A DNA stretch of 64,000 nt from Aphelocoma coerulescens (lineage: Eukaryota; Chordata; Aves; Passeriformes; Corvidae), in the NCBI RefSeq assembly GCF_041296385.1, contig NW_027183804.1, positions 3,534,001 through 3,598,000 on the forward strand. Reading direction: 5' to 3'. A program made the position numbers and the translations under genes. Shown here one piece after another: positions 35,427 through 48,710 of this stretch. Positions within the stretch are counted from its first letter, which is position 1; each line of letters begins with the position of its first letter. The notes under the pieces were generated by a model. It was not told the DNA's origin. It saw only the letters and a list, made by a program, of their open reading frames with translations, and did not search any database.

Positions 35427-37640
35427 GGAAGCTGCTGGTGCCATTCTCAGCTTGAAGCCCTCTTTTGATGCAGCAGATGTTGCCAGCTGTGTTCAGCAGC
35501 TGTGGCTCAATGTTTCTGCAAAGCTTTTGTGTTCCTCATGGAACCAAGGAGCCTATGTGACACTGCAGGGGCTGATGGCATCAAGGAGACAATTGTGACA
35601 GTACAGAACCTCCTAGAAACAAGGCTCCATTGTGACACCGTGGGGAATCATGGACTCAAGGAGCCCATTGTGACACGGCCAGGCCGCATGGAACCAATAG
35701 TCCATTGTTACACGGCGGATTCAAGAAGACCATGGTGACACCACGGAGCATCACGGAACCATAGTCCATTGTGACACAGCGGGGCCTCATGGAAACGAGG
35801 GCACCATTGTGGCAAAGCAGGGCCTAATGGAAGCATGGAGAGCATTGGGACATTGTGGGGAATCATGGAAGCATGGAGAGCATTGTGACACTAAGGAAAC
35901 TCCTGGAACCAAGATGACCACTGGCACATCATGGAACCTCATGGAAGCAAGCCTCCATGATGACTTTGGAGGGCCTCATGGAGCACAGGATCCATTGTGA
36001 CACAGCAGGACCTGGTGCAACCAAGGAGCCTTTGTGATACTCCAGATGCGCATGGAAGCCAGGGTGCACTGAGACACAGCGGGGCCTTGTTGGAACCAAA
36101 GACACCTCTGCAAAAAGCAGGCGAGCTCATAGAAGCAAGGAGTCCATTGTTACAACATCAAACCTGTGGAACCAAGGGACCATTGTGACACTGCGGGGCC
36201 TCATGGAACCAATTGTCCATGATGACAATGCGGATCAAAGGAGACCATGGTGACACTGCGGAACCGCATGGAACCAAGGAGCCATTGTGACACAGTGGGG
36301 CCTCATGGAATCAAGGAGACCATTGTGACCCAGGTGTTGCATGTGAAGGCAAGGAGCCATTATGCCACTTTGGGCTTCTTCCCTTGAGCTCTGCAGCTGG
36401 CTGTCCCAGCCCAGCGCACCATGTGCCACCTGCTCTCCTCAGGGCTCTGCCTGCACACAGGCCCAGGAGAAGTTTTCCTGTTTGCAAGGAAAGAATGGAA
36501 AAGCCTGAGCAGGTTTCCTAAACAACAAACCCCGCTCAGGAGCCACATGCTCAGTACAGGCTGCCTGGAACGATGGCCCCTTTCTACAAGGGTCAGTGTG
36601 AGCAGGAATGATCTCTGGGAGCAGAATTCTCGGAGTCTTTCCACTGAATTCTCTGTGCCTGTGTCTTGGGGTGACTTTAGGATGTGTATCCCCTATGGCT
36701 GCTCTATGCCCAGAAGTTAACTTGGTGCATTTCTGTGCCTTTCAACTGAGCCTGAGAGGGGGGAGAGGAAAAAAAACTGGACAAACTTCTCAGAGCGTTT
36801 GTTCAAGGACACACATACACACTCCTCTGCATCCTGCTTGCAGCAAGAGTGCAGGAAGCAACCTTCTTGCTTTTGAGCCAGTTTTCAGCTCCTTTTCTCT
36901 GCAGGGAGATGGAGAGTTGAACTTTGTTCTCCTGGGACTTCGGGGGTTTTTTTTCCCTTCTTCTCTTCTTGACTGTTTCAACATCAGACCACACTGGGAC
37001 AATTTTCGCCCGAGGTGGGGGCCCTGAATGTGGGCCCATGAGCCAGCTCCAAGGAGGAGGAGGGAGACTACACCTCCAGAAGTGTTGGGGTTCCTCCCCC
37101 CTGCCATGAGGTCATGGGAGAGGGGACCCTGGGGTAGAGGCATGGCCTGGGCACGGGGTCTCCCTGCTCCCTGCTCACATGTGCCCTAATCCTGTTCAGC
37201 ACTGGTTATTTTGTGTTGCCCTGTGCCAGGAGGGCCCTGCTTGTCCCGGGATTGCTCAGTTCTTTGGCAGTGCCCCGCCCATGTGGCTGGAGAAGAAAGA
37301 GCTCTGAAACTTCTCTCAAGAATCGCTCCCTATTTCTTTCCACGGGCCTCGCTGTCTAGGGATGTTTCAGGAGACCCCACTGAAACACGGAAGGACTCTC
37401 CAATTATCCCAGCTTTCTCTCCACAGCGAGAGGTTTGAATATTTAGCATTGTTATCCTTTTGCTGTGTGTTTGTTAAATAAAGAGTTTCTATCTCTTTCA
37501 CTTTCTTCCGAGGAAAATTCTTTTTTCCCGAACCTGGTGGGGGAGGGCTGGGTGTAACCTGCCTTCAACCAGAGGATATTTTCCTCCACATTTGTCCAGA
37601 CCGGCACAGCCTGTCCTTTCCCTGGGTCTCTGTTGCAGAT
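35427..37640 (+). repeat. Array unit 17 (class B2 haplotype)
   Basis: 2,214 bp. It carries the unit 4 allele set: no C338, A937, G1207, G5T8 and the G2036/C2069/G2084/C2163 tail. Confidence 0.97.
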
Positions 37641-39854
37641 GGAAGCTGCTGGTGCCATTCTCAGCTTGAAGCCCTCTTTTGATGCAGCAGATGTTGCCAG
37701 CTGTGTTCAGCAGCTGTGGCTCAATGTTTCTGCAAAGCTTTTGTGTTCCTCATGGAACCAAGGAGCCTATGTGACACTGCAGGGGCTGATGGCATCAAGG
37801 AGACAATTGTGACAGTACAGAACCTCCTAGAAACAAGGCTCCATTGTGACACCGTGGGGAATCATGGACTCAAGGAGCCCATTGTGACACGGCCAGGCCG
37901 CATGGAACCAATGGTTCATTGTTACACTGCGGATTCAAGAAGACCATGGTGACACCACGGAGCATCATGGAACCATACGTCCATTGTGACACAGCGGGGC
38001 CTCATGGAAACGAGGGCACCATTGTGGCAAAGCAGGGCCTAATGGAAGCATGGAGAGCATTGGGACATTGTGGGGAATCATGGAAGCATGGAGAGCATTG
38101 TGACACTAAGGAAACTCCTGGAAGCAAGATGACCACTGGCACATCATGGAACCTCATGGAAGCAAGCCTCCATGATGACTTTGGAGGGCCTCATGGAGCA
38201 CAGGATCCATTGTGACACAGCAGGACCTGGTGCAACCAAGGAGCCTTTGTGATACTCCAGATGCGCATGGAAGCCAGGGTGCACTGAGACACAGCGGGGC
38301 CTTGTTGGAACCAAAGACACCTCTGCAAAAAGCAGGCGAGCTCATAGAAGCAAGGAGTCCATTGTTACAACATCAAACCTGTGGAACCAAGGGACCATTG
38401 TGACACTGCGGGGCCTCATGGAACCAATTGTCCATGATGACAATGCGGATCAAAGGAGACCATGGTGACACTGCGGAACCGCATGGAACCAAGGAGCCAT
38501 TGTGACACAGTGGGGCCTCATGGAATCAAGGAGACCATTGTGACCCAGGTGTTGCATGTGAAGGCAAGGAGCCATTGTGACTCTTTGGGCTTCTTCCCTT
38601 GAGCTCTGCAGCTGGCTGTCCCAGCCCAGCGCACCATGTGCCACCTGCTCTCCTCAGGGCTCTGCCTGCACACAGCCCCAGGAGAAGTTTTCCTGTTTGC
38701 AAGGAAAGAATGGAAAAGCCTGAGCAGGTTTCCTAAACAACAAACCCCGCTCAGGAGCCACATGCTCAGTACAGGCTGCCTGGAACGATGGCCCCTTTCT
38801 ACAAGGGTCAGTGTGAGCAGGAATGATCTCTGGGAGCAGAATTCTCAGAGTCTTTCCACTGAATTCTCTGTGCCTGTGTCTTGGGGTGACTTTAGGATGT
38901 GTATCCCCTATGGCTGCTCTATGCCCAGAAGTTAACTTGGTGCATTTCTGTGCCTTTCAACTGAGCCTGAGAGGGGGGAGAGGAAAAAAAACCGGACAAA
39001 CTTCTCAGAGCGTTTGTTCAAGGACACACATACACACTCCTCTGCATCCTGCTTGCAGCAAGGGTGGAGGAAGCAACCTTCTTGCTTTTGAGCCAGTTTT
39101 CAGCTCCTTTTCTCTGCAGGGAGATGGAGAGTTGAACTTTGTTCTCCTGGGACTTTGGGGTTTTTTTTCCCTTCTTCTCTTCTTGACTGTTTCAACATCA
39201 GACCACACTGGGACAATTTTCGCCCGAGGTGGGGGCCCTGAATGTGGGCCCATGAGCCAGCTCCAAGGAGGAGGAGGGAGACTACACCTCCAGAAGTGTT
39301 GGGGTTCCTCCCCCCTGCCATGAGGTCATGGGAGAGGGGACCCTGGGGTAGAGGCATGGCCTGGGCACAGGGTCTCCCTGCTCCCTGCTCACATGTGCCC
39401 TAATCCTGTTCAGCACTGGTTATTTTGTGTTGCCCTGTGCCAGGAGGGCCCTGCTTGTCCCGGGATTGCTCAGTTCTTTGGCAGTGCCCCGCCCATGTGG
39501 CTGGAGAAGAAAGAGCTCTGAAACTTCTCTCAAGAATCGCTCCCTATTTCTTTCCACGGGCCTCGCTGTCTAGGGATGTTTCAGGAGACCCCACTGAAAC
39601 ACGGAAGGACTCTCCAATTATCCCAGCTTTCTCTCCACAGCGAGAGGTTTGAATATTTAGCATTGTTATCCTTTTCCTGTGTGTTTGTTAAATAAAGAGT
39701 TTCTATCTGTTTCACTTTCTTCCAAGGAAAATTCTTTTTTCCCGAACCTGGTGGGGGAGGGCTGGGTGTAACCTGCCTTCAACCAGAGGATATTTTCCTC
39801 CAGATTTGTCCAGACCGGCACAGCCTGTCCTTTCCCTGGGTCTCTGTTGCAGAT
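37641..39854 (+). repeat. Array unit 18 (class A haplotype)
   Basis: 2,214 bp. It carries the unit 5 allele set, including G484, the 940/942 variant, C1036, A1207, G1423/G1427 and G4T8. Confidence 0.97.
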
Positions 39855-42067
39855 GGAAGCTGCTGGTGCCATTCTCAGCTTGAAGCCCTCTTTTGATGCA
39901 GCAGATGTTGCCAGCTGTGTTCAGCAGCTGTGGCTCAATGTTTCTGCAAAGCTTTTGTGTTCCTCATGGAACCAAGGAGCCTATGTGACACTGCAGGGGC
40001 TGATGGCATCAAGGAGACAATTGTGACAGTACAGAACCTCCTAGAAACAAGGCTCCATTGTGACACCGTGGGGAATCATGGACTCAAGGAGCCCATTGTG
40101 ACACGGCCAGGCCGCATGGAACCAATAGTCCATTGTTACACGGCGGATTCAAGAAGACCATGGTGACACCACGGAGCATCACGGAACCATAGTCCATTGT
40201 GACACAGCGGGGCCTCATGGAAACGAGGGCACCATTGTGGCAAAGCAGGGCCTAATGGAAGCATGGAGAGCATTGGGACATTGTGGGGAATCATGGAAGC
40301 ATGGAGAGCATTGTGACACTAAGGAAACTCCTGGAACCAAGATGACCACTGGCACATCATGGAACCTCATGGAAGCAAGCCTCCATGATGACTTTGGAGG
40401 GCCTCATGGAGCACAGGATCCATTGTGACACAGCAGGACCTGGTGCAACCAAGGAGCCTTTGTGATACTCCAGATGCGCATGGAAGCCAGGGTGCACTGA
40501 GACACAGCGGGGCCTTGTTGGAACCAAAGACACCTCTGCAAAAAGCAGGCGAGCTCATAGAAGCAAGGAGTCCATTGTTACAACATAAAACCTGTGGAAC
40601 CAAGGGACCATTGTGACACTGCGGGGCCTCATGGAACCAATTGTCCATGATGACAATGCGGATCAAAGGAGACCATGGTGACACTGCGGAACCGCATGGA
40701 ACCAAGGAGCCATTGTGACACAGTGGGGCCTCATGGAATCAAGGAGACCATTGTGACCCAGGTGTTGCATGTGAAGGCAAGGAGCCATTATGCCACTTTG
40801 GGCTTCTTCCCTTGAGCTCTGCAGCTGGCTGTCCCAGCCCAGCGCACCATGTGCCACCTGCTCTCCTCAGGGCTCTGCCTGCACACAGGCCCAGGAGAAG
40901 TTTTCCTGTTTGCAAGGAAAGAATGGAAAAGCCTGAGCAGGTTTCCTAAACAACAAACCCCGCTCAGGAGCCACATGCTCAGTACAGGCTGCCTGGAACG
41001 ATGGCCCCTTTCTACAAGGGTCAGTGTGAGCAGGAATGATCTCTGGGAGCAGAATTCTCGGAGTCTTTCCACTGAATTCTCTGTGCCTGTGTCTTGGGGT
41101 GACTTTAGGATGTGTATCCCCTATGGCTGCTCTATGCCCAGAAGTTAACTTGGTGCATTTCTGTGCCTTTCAACTGAGCCTGAGAGGGGGGAGAGGAAAA
41201 AAAACTGGACAAACTTCTCAGAGCGTTTGTTCAAGGACACACATACACACTCCTCTGCATCCTGCTTGCAGCAAGAGTGCAGGAAGCAACCTTCTTGCTT
41301 TTGAGCCAGTTTTCAGCTCCTTTTCTCTGCAGGGAGATGGAGAGTTGAACTTTGTTCTCCTGGGACTTTGGGGTTTTTTTTCCCTTCTTCTCTTCTTGAC
41401 TGTTTCAACATCAGACCACACTGGGACAATTTTCGCCCGAGGTGGGGGCCCTGAATGTGGGCCCATGAGCCAGCTCCAAGGAGGAGGAGGGAGACTACAC
41501 CTCCAGAAGTGTTGGGGTTCCTCCCCCCTGCCATGAGGTCATGGGAGAGGGGACCCTGGGGTAGAGGCATGGCCTGGGCACAGGGTCTCCCTGCTCCCTG
41601 CTCACATGTGCCCTAATCCTGTTCAGCACTGGTTATTTTGTGTTGCCCTGTGCCAGGAGGGCCCTGCTTGTCCCGGGATTGCTCAGTTCTTTGGCAGTGC
41701 CCCGCCCATGTGGCTGGAGAAGAAAGAGCTCTGAAACTTCTCTCAAGAATCGCTCCCTATTTCTTTCCACGGGCCTCGCTGTCTAGGGATGTTTCAGGAG
41801 ACCCCACTGAAACACGGAAGGACTCTCCAATTATCCCAGCTTTCTCTCCACAGCGAGAGGTTTGAATATTTAGCATTGTTATCCTTTTCCTGTGTGTTTG
41901 TTAAATAAAGAGTTTCTATCTGTTTCACTTTCTTCCAAGGAAAATTCTTTTTTCCCGAACCTGGTGGGGGAGGGCTGGGTGTAACCTGCCTTCAACCAGA
42001 GGATATTTTCCTCCAGATTTGTCCAGACCGGCACAGCCTGTCCTTTCCCTGGGGCTCTGTTGCAGAT
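39855..42067 (+). repeat. Array unit 19 (class D: B body with A tail)
   Basis: 2,213 bp. It is class B through offset 1427 (no C338, A937, G1207, A1423/C1427), then has T1516, G4T8 and A1729 from class A. It carries ACATAAAACC (A734), which removes an antisense stop and is shared with units 24, 25 and 29. The tail has G2163 and G2201. Confidence 0.97.
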
Positions 42068-44281
42068 GGAAGCTGCTGGTGCCATTCTCAGCTTGAAGCC
42101 CTCTTTTGATGCAGCAGATGTTGCCAGCTGTGTTCAGCAGCTGTGGCTCAATGTTTCTGCAAAGCTTTTGTGTTCCTCATGGAACCAAGGAGCCTATGTG
42201 ACACTGCAGGGGCTGATGGCATCAAGGAGACAATTGTGACAGTACAGAACCTCCTAGAAACAAGGCTCCATTGTGACACCGTGGGGAATCATGGACTCAA
42301 GGAGCCCATTGTGACACGGCCAGGCCGCATGGAACCAATAGTCCATTGTTACACGGCGGATTCAAGAAGACCATGGTGACACCACGGAGCATCACGGAAC
42401 CATAGTCCATTGTGACACAGCGGGGCCTCATGGAAACGAGGGCACCATTGTGGCAAAGCAGGGCCTAATGGAAGCATGGAGAGCATTGGGACATTGTGGG
42501 GAATCATGGAAGCATGGAGAGCATTGTGACACTAAGGAAACTCCTGGAACCAAGATGACCACTGGCACATCATGGAACCTCATGGAAGCAAGCCTCCATG
42601 ATGACTTTGGAGGGCCTCATGGAGCACAGGATCCATTGTGACACAGCAGGACCTGGTGCAACCAAGGAGCCTTTGTGATACTCCAGATGCGCATGGAAGC
42701 CAGGGTGCACTGAGACACAGCGGGGCCTTGTTGGAACCAAAGACACCTCTGCAAAAAGCAGGCGAGCTCATAGAAGCAAGGAGTCCATTGTTACAACATC
42801 AAACCTGTGGAACCAAGGGACCATTGTGACACTGCGGGGCCTCATGGAACCAATTGTCCATGATGACAATGCGGATCAAAGGAGACCATGGTGACACTGC
42901 GGAACCGCATGGAACCAAGGAGCCATTGTGACACAGTGGGGCCTCATGGAATCAAGGAGACCATTGTGACCCAGGTGTTGCATGTGAAGGCAAGGAGCCA
43001 TTATGCCACTTTGGGCTTCTTCCCTTGAGCTCTGCAGCTGGCTGTCCCAGCCCAGCGCACCATGTGCCACCTGCTCTCCTCAGGGCTCTGCCTGCACACA
43101 GGCCCAGGAGAAGTTTTCCTGTTTGCAAGGAAAGAATGGAAAAGCCTGAGCAGGTTTCCTAAACAACAAACCCCGCTCAGGAGCCACATGCTCAGTACAG
43201 GCTGCCTGGAACGATGGCCCCTTTCTACAAGGGTCAGTGTGAGCAGGAATGATCTCTGGGAGCAGAATTCTCGGAGTCTTTCCACTGAATTCTCTGTGCC
43301 TGTGTCTTGGGGTGACTTTAGGATGTGTATCCCCTATGGCTGCTCTATGCCCAGAAGTTAACTTGGTGCATTTCTGTGCCTTTCAACTGAGCCTGAGAGG
43401 GGGGAGAGGAAAAAAAACTGGACAAACTTCTCAGAGCGTTTGTTCAAGGACACACATACACACTCCTCTGCATCCTGCTTGCAGCAAGAGTGCAGGAAGC
43501 AACCTTCTTGCTTTTGAGCCAGTTTTCAGCTCCTTTTCTCTGCAGGGAGATGGAGAGTTGAACTTTGTTCTCCTGGGACTTCGGGGGTTTTTTTTCCCTT
43601 CTTCTCTTCTTGACTGTTTCAACATCAGACCACACTGGGACAATTTTCTCCCGAGGTGGGGGCCCTGAATGTGGGCCCATGAGCCAGCCCCAAGGAGGAG
43701 GAGGGAGACTACACCTCCAGAAGTGTTGGGGTTCCTCCCCCCTGCCATGAGGTCATGGGAGAGGGGACCCTGGGGTAGAGGCATGGCCTGGGCACGGGGT
43801 CTCCCTGCTCCCTGCTCACATGTCCCCTAATCCTGTTCAGCACTGGTTATTTTGTGTTGCCCTGTGCCAGGAGGGCCCTGCTTGTCCCGGGATTGCTCAG
43901 TTCTTTGGCAGTGCCCCGCCCATGTGGCTGGAGAAGAAAGAGCTCTGAAACTTCTCTCAAGAATCGCTCCCTATTTCTTTCCACGGGCCTCGCTGTCTAG
44001 GGATGTTTCAGGAGACCCCACTGAAACACGGAAGGACTCTCCAATTATCCCAGCTTTCTCTCCACAGCGAGAGGTTTGAATATTTAGCATTGTTATCCTT
44101 TTGCTGTGTGTTTGTTAAATAAAGAGTTTCTATCTCTTTCACTTTCTTCCGAGGAAAATTCTTTTTTCCCGAACCTGGTGGGGGAGGGCTGGGTGTAACC
44201 TGCCTTCAACCAGAGGATATTTTCCTCCACATTTGTCCAGACCGGCACAGCCTGTCCTTTCCCTGGGTCTCTGTTGCAGAT
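42068..44281 (+). repeat. Array unit 20 (class B1 haplotype)
   Basis: 2,214 bp. It is the third copy of the unit 2 allele set (units 2, 15, 20), including C1622 and C1757, and begins the second copy of the five-unit block. Confidence 0.97.
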
Positions 44282-46496
44282 GGAAGCTGCTGGTGCCATT
44301 CTCAGCTTGAAGCCCTCTTTTGATGCAGCAGATGTTGCCAGCTGTGTTCAGCAGCTGTGGCTCAATGTTTCTGCAAAGCTTTTGTGTTCCTCATGGAACC
44401 AAGGAGCCTATGTGACACTGCAGGGGCTGATGGCATCAAGGAGACAATTGTGACAGTACAGAACCTCCTAGAAACAAGGCTCCATTGTGACACCGTGGGG
44501 AATCATGGACTCAAGGAGCCCATTGTGACACGGCCAGGCCGCATGGAACCAATGGTTCATTGTTACACTGCGGATTCAAGAAGACCATGGTGACACCACG
44601 GAGCATCATGGAACCATACGTCCATTGTGACACAGCGGGGCCTCATGGAAACGAGGGCACCATTGTGGCAAAGCAGGGCCTAATGGAAGCATGGAGAGCA
44701 TTGGGACATTGTGGGGAATCATGGAAGCATGGAGAGCATTGTGACACTAAGGAAACTCCTGGAAGCAAGATGACCACTGGCACATCATGGAACCTCATGG
44801 AAGCAAGCCTCCATGATGACTTTGGAGGGCCTCATGGAGCACAGGATCCATTGTGACACAGCAGGACCTGGTGCAACCAAGGAGCCTTTGTGATACTCCA
44901 GATGCGCATGGAAGCCAGGGTGCACTGAGACACAGCGGGGCCTTGTTGGAACCAAAGACACCTCTGCAAAAAGCAGGCGAGCTCATAGAAGCAAGGAGTC
45001 CATTGTTACAACATCAAACCTGTGGAACCAAGGGACCATTGTGACACTGCAGGGCCTCATGGAACCAATTGTCCATGATGACAATGCGGATCAAAGGAGA
45101 CCATGGTGACACTGCGGAACCGCATGGAACCAAGGAGCCATTGTGACACAGTGGGGCCTCATGGAATCAAGGAGACCATTGTGACCCAGGTGTTGCATGT
45201 GAAGGCAAGGAGCCATTGTGCCACTTTGGGCTTCTTCCCTTGAGCTCTGCAGCTGGCTGTCCCAGCCCAGCGCACCATGTGCCACCTGCTCTCCTCAGGC
45301 CTCTGCCTGCACACAGGCCCAGGAGAAGTTTTCCTGTTTGCAAGGAAAGAATGGAAAAGCCTGAGCAGGTTTCCTAAACAACAAACCCCGCTCAGGAGCC
45401 ACATGCTCAGTACAGGCTGCCTGGAACGATGGCCCCTTTCTACAAGGGTCAGTGTGAGCAGGAATGATCTCTGGGAGCAGAATTCTCGGAGTCTTTCCAC
45501 TGAATTCTCTGTGCCTGTGTCTTGGGGTGACTTTAGGATGTGTATCCCCTATGGCTGCTCTATGCCCAGAAGTTAACTTGGTGCATTTCTGTGCCTTTCA
45601 ACTGAGCCTGAGAGGGGGGAGAGGAAAAAAAACTGGACAAACTTCTCAGAGCGTTTGTTCAAGGACACACATACACACTCCTCTGCATCCTGCTTGCAGC
45701 AAGAGTGCAGGAAGCAACCTTCTTGCTTTTGAGCCAGTTTTCAGCTCCTTTTCTCTGCAGGGAGATGGAGAGTTGAACTTTGTTCTCCTGGGACTTCGGG
45801 GGTTTTTTTTCCCTTCTTCTCTTCTTGACTGTTTCAACATCAGACCACACTGGGACAATTTTCGCCCGAGGTGGGGGCCCTGAATGTGGGCCCATGAGCC
45901 AGCTCCAAGGAGGAGGAGGGAGACTACACCTCCAGAAGTGTTGGGGTTCCTCCCCCCTGCCATGAGGTCATGGGAGAGGGGACCCTGGGGTAGAGGCATG
46001 GCCTGGGCACGGGGTCTCCCTGCTCCCTGCTCACATGTGCCCTAATCCTGTTCAGCACTGGTTATTTTGTGTTGCCCTGTGCCAGGAGGGCCCTGCTTGT
46101 CCCGGGATTGCTCAGTTCTTTGGCAGTGCCCCGCCCATGTGGCTGGAGAAGAAAGAGCTCTGAAACTTCTCTCAAGAATCGCTCCCTATTTCTTTCCACG
46201 GGCCTCGCTGTCTAGGGATGTTTCAGGAGACCCCACTGAAACACGGAAGGACTCTCCAATTATCCCAGCTTTCTCTCCACAGCGAGAGGTTTGAATATTT
46301 AGCATTGTTATCCTTTTCCTGTGTGTTTGTTAAATAAATAGTTTCTATCTGTTTCACTTTCTTCCAAGGAAAATTCTTTTTTCCCGAACCTGGTGTGGGA
46401 GGGCTGGGTGTAACCTGCCTTCAACCAGAGGATATTTTCCTCCACATTTGTCCAGACCGGCACAGCCTGTCCTTTCCCTGGGTCTCTGTTGCAGAT
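44282..46496 (+). repeat. Array unit 21 (class C haplotype)
   Basis: 2,215 bp. It is the third copy of the unit 3 allele set (units 3, 16, 21). Confidence 0.97.
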
Positions 46497-48710
46497 GGAA
46501 GCTGCTGGTGCCATTCTCAGCTTGAAGCCCTCTTTTGATGCAGCAGATGTTGCCAGCTGTGTTCAGCAGCTGTGGCTCAATGTTTCTGCAAAGCTTTTGT
46601 GTTCCTCATGGAACCAAGGAGCCTATGTGACACTGCAGGGGCTGATGGCATCAAGGAGACAATTGTGACAGTACAGAACCTCCTAGAAACAAGGCTCCAT
46701 TGTGACACCGTGGGGAATCATGGACTCAAGGAGCCCATTGTGACACGGCCAGGCCGCATGGAACCAATAGTCCATTGTTACACGGCGGATTCAAGAAGAC
46801 CATGGTGACACCACGGAGCATCACGGAACCATAGTCCATTGTGACACAGCGGGGCCTCATGGAAACGAGGGCACCATTGTGGCAAAGCAGGGCCTAATGG
46901 AAGCATGGAGAGCATTGGGACATTGTGGGGAATCATGGAAGCATGGAGAGCATTGTGACACTAAGGAAACTCCTGGAACCAAGATGACCACTGGCACATC
47001 ATGGAACCTCATGGAAGCAAGCCTCCATGATGACTTTGGAGGGCCTCATGGAGCACAGGATCCATTGTGACACAGCAGGACCTGGTGCAACCAAGGAGCC
47101 TTTGTGATACTCCAGATGCGCATGGAAGCCAGGGTGCACTGAGACACAGCGGGGCCTTGTTGGAACCAAAGACACCTCTGCAAAAAGCAGGCGAGCTCAT
47201 AGAAGCAAGGAGTCCATTGTTACAACATCAAACCTGTGGAACCAAGGGACCATTGTGACACTGCGGGGCCTCATGGAACCAATTGTCCATGATGACAATG
47301 CGGATCAAAGGAGACCATGGTGACACTGCGGAACCGCATGGAACCAAGGAGCCATTGTGACACAGTGGGGCCTCATGGAATCAAGGAGACCATTGTGACC
47401 CAGGTGTTGCATGTGAAGGCAAGGAGCCATTATGCCACTTTGGGCTTCTTCCCTTGAGCTCTGCAGCTGGCTGTCCCAGCCCAGCGCACCATGTGCCACC
47501 TGCTCTCCTCAGGGCTCTGCCTGCACACAGGCCCAGGAGAAGTTTTCCTGTTTGCAAGGAAAGAATGGAAAAGCCTGAGCAGGTTTCCTAAACAACAAAC
47601 CCCGCTCAGGAGCCACATGCTCAGTACAGGCTGCCTGGAACGATGGCCCCTTTCTACAAGGGTCAGTGTGAGCAGGAATGATCTCTGGGAGCAGAATTCT
47701 CGGAGTCTTTCCACTGAATTCTCTGTGCCTGTGTCTTGGGGTGACTTTAGGATGTGTATCCCCTATGGCTGCTCTATGCCCAGAAGTTAACTTGGTGCAT
47801 TTCTGTGCCTTTCAACTGAGCCTGAGAGGGGGGAGAGGAAAAAAAACTGGACAAACTTCTCAGAGCGTTTGTTCAAGGACACACATACACACTCCTCTGC
47901 ATCCTGCTTGCAGCAAGAGTGCAGGAAGCAACCTTCTTGCTTTTGAGCCAGTTTTCAGCTCCTTTTCTCTGCAGGGAGATGGAGAGTTGAACTTTGTTCT
48001 CCTGGGACTTCGGGGGTTTTTTTTCCCTTCTTCTCTTCTTGACTGTTTCAACATCAGACCACACTGGGACAATTTTCGCCCGAGGTGGGGGCCCTGAATG
48101 TGGGCCCATGAGCCAGCTCCAAGGAGGAGGAGGGAGACTACACCTCCAGAAGTGTTGGGGTTCCTCCCCCCTGCCATGAGGTCATGGGAGAGGGGACCCT
48201 GGGGTAGAGGCATGGCCTGGGCACGGGGTCTCCCTGCTCCCTGCTCACATGTGCCCTAATCCTGTTCAGCACTGGTTATTTTGTGTTGCCCTGTGCCAGG
48301 AGGGCCCTGCTTGTCCCGGGATTGCTCAGTTCTTTGGCAGTGCCCCGCCCATGTGGCTGGAGAAGAAAGAGCTCTGAAACTTCTCTCAAGAATCGCTCCC
48401 TATTTCTTTCCACGGGCCTCGCTGTCTAGGGATGTTTCAGGAGACCCCACTGAAACACGGAAGGACTCTCCAATTATCCCAGCTTTCTCTCCACAGCGAG
48501 AGGTTTGAATATTTAGCATTGTTATCCTTTTGCTGTGTGTTTGTTAAATAAAGAGTTTCTATCTCTTTCACTTTCTTCCGAGGAAAATTCTTTTTTCCCG
48601 AACCTGGTGGGGGAGGGCTGGGTGTAACCTGCCTTCAACCAGAGGATATTTTCCTCCACATTTGTCCAGACCGGCACAGCCTGTCCTTTCCCTGGGTCTC
48701 TGTTGCAGAT
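46497..48710 (+). repeat. Array unit 22 (class B2 haplotype)
   Basis: 2,214 bp. It is the third copy of the unit 4 allele set (units 4, 17, 22). Confidence 0.97.

Noticed and set aside
40367..40705. 112-codon antisense frame present only in units 19, 24, 25 and 29
   Set aside because: It exists only because a C-to-A change at offset 734 removes an antisense stop codon in the minisatellite. It is a by-product of a unit-specific substitution, not a gene.
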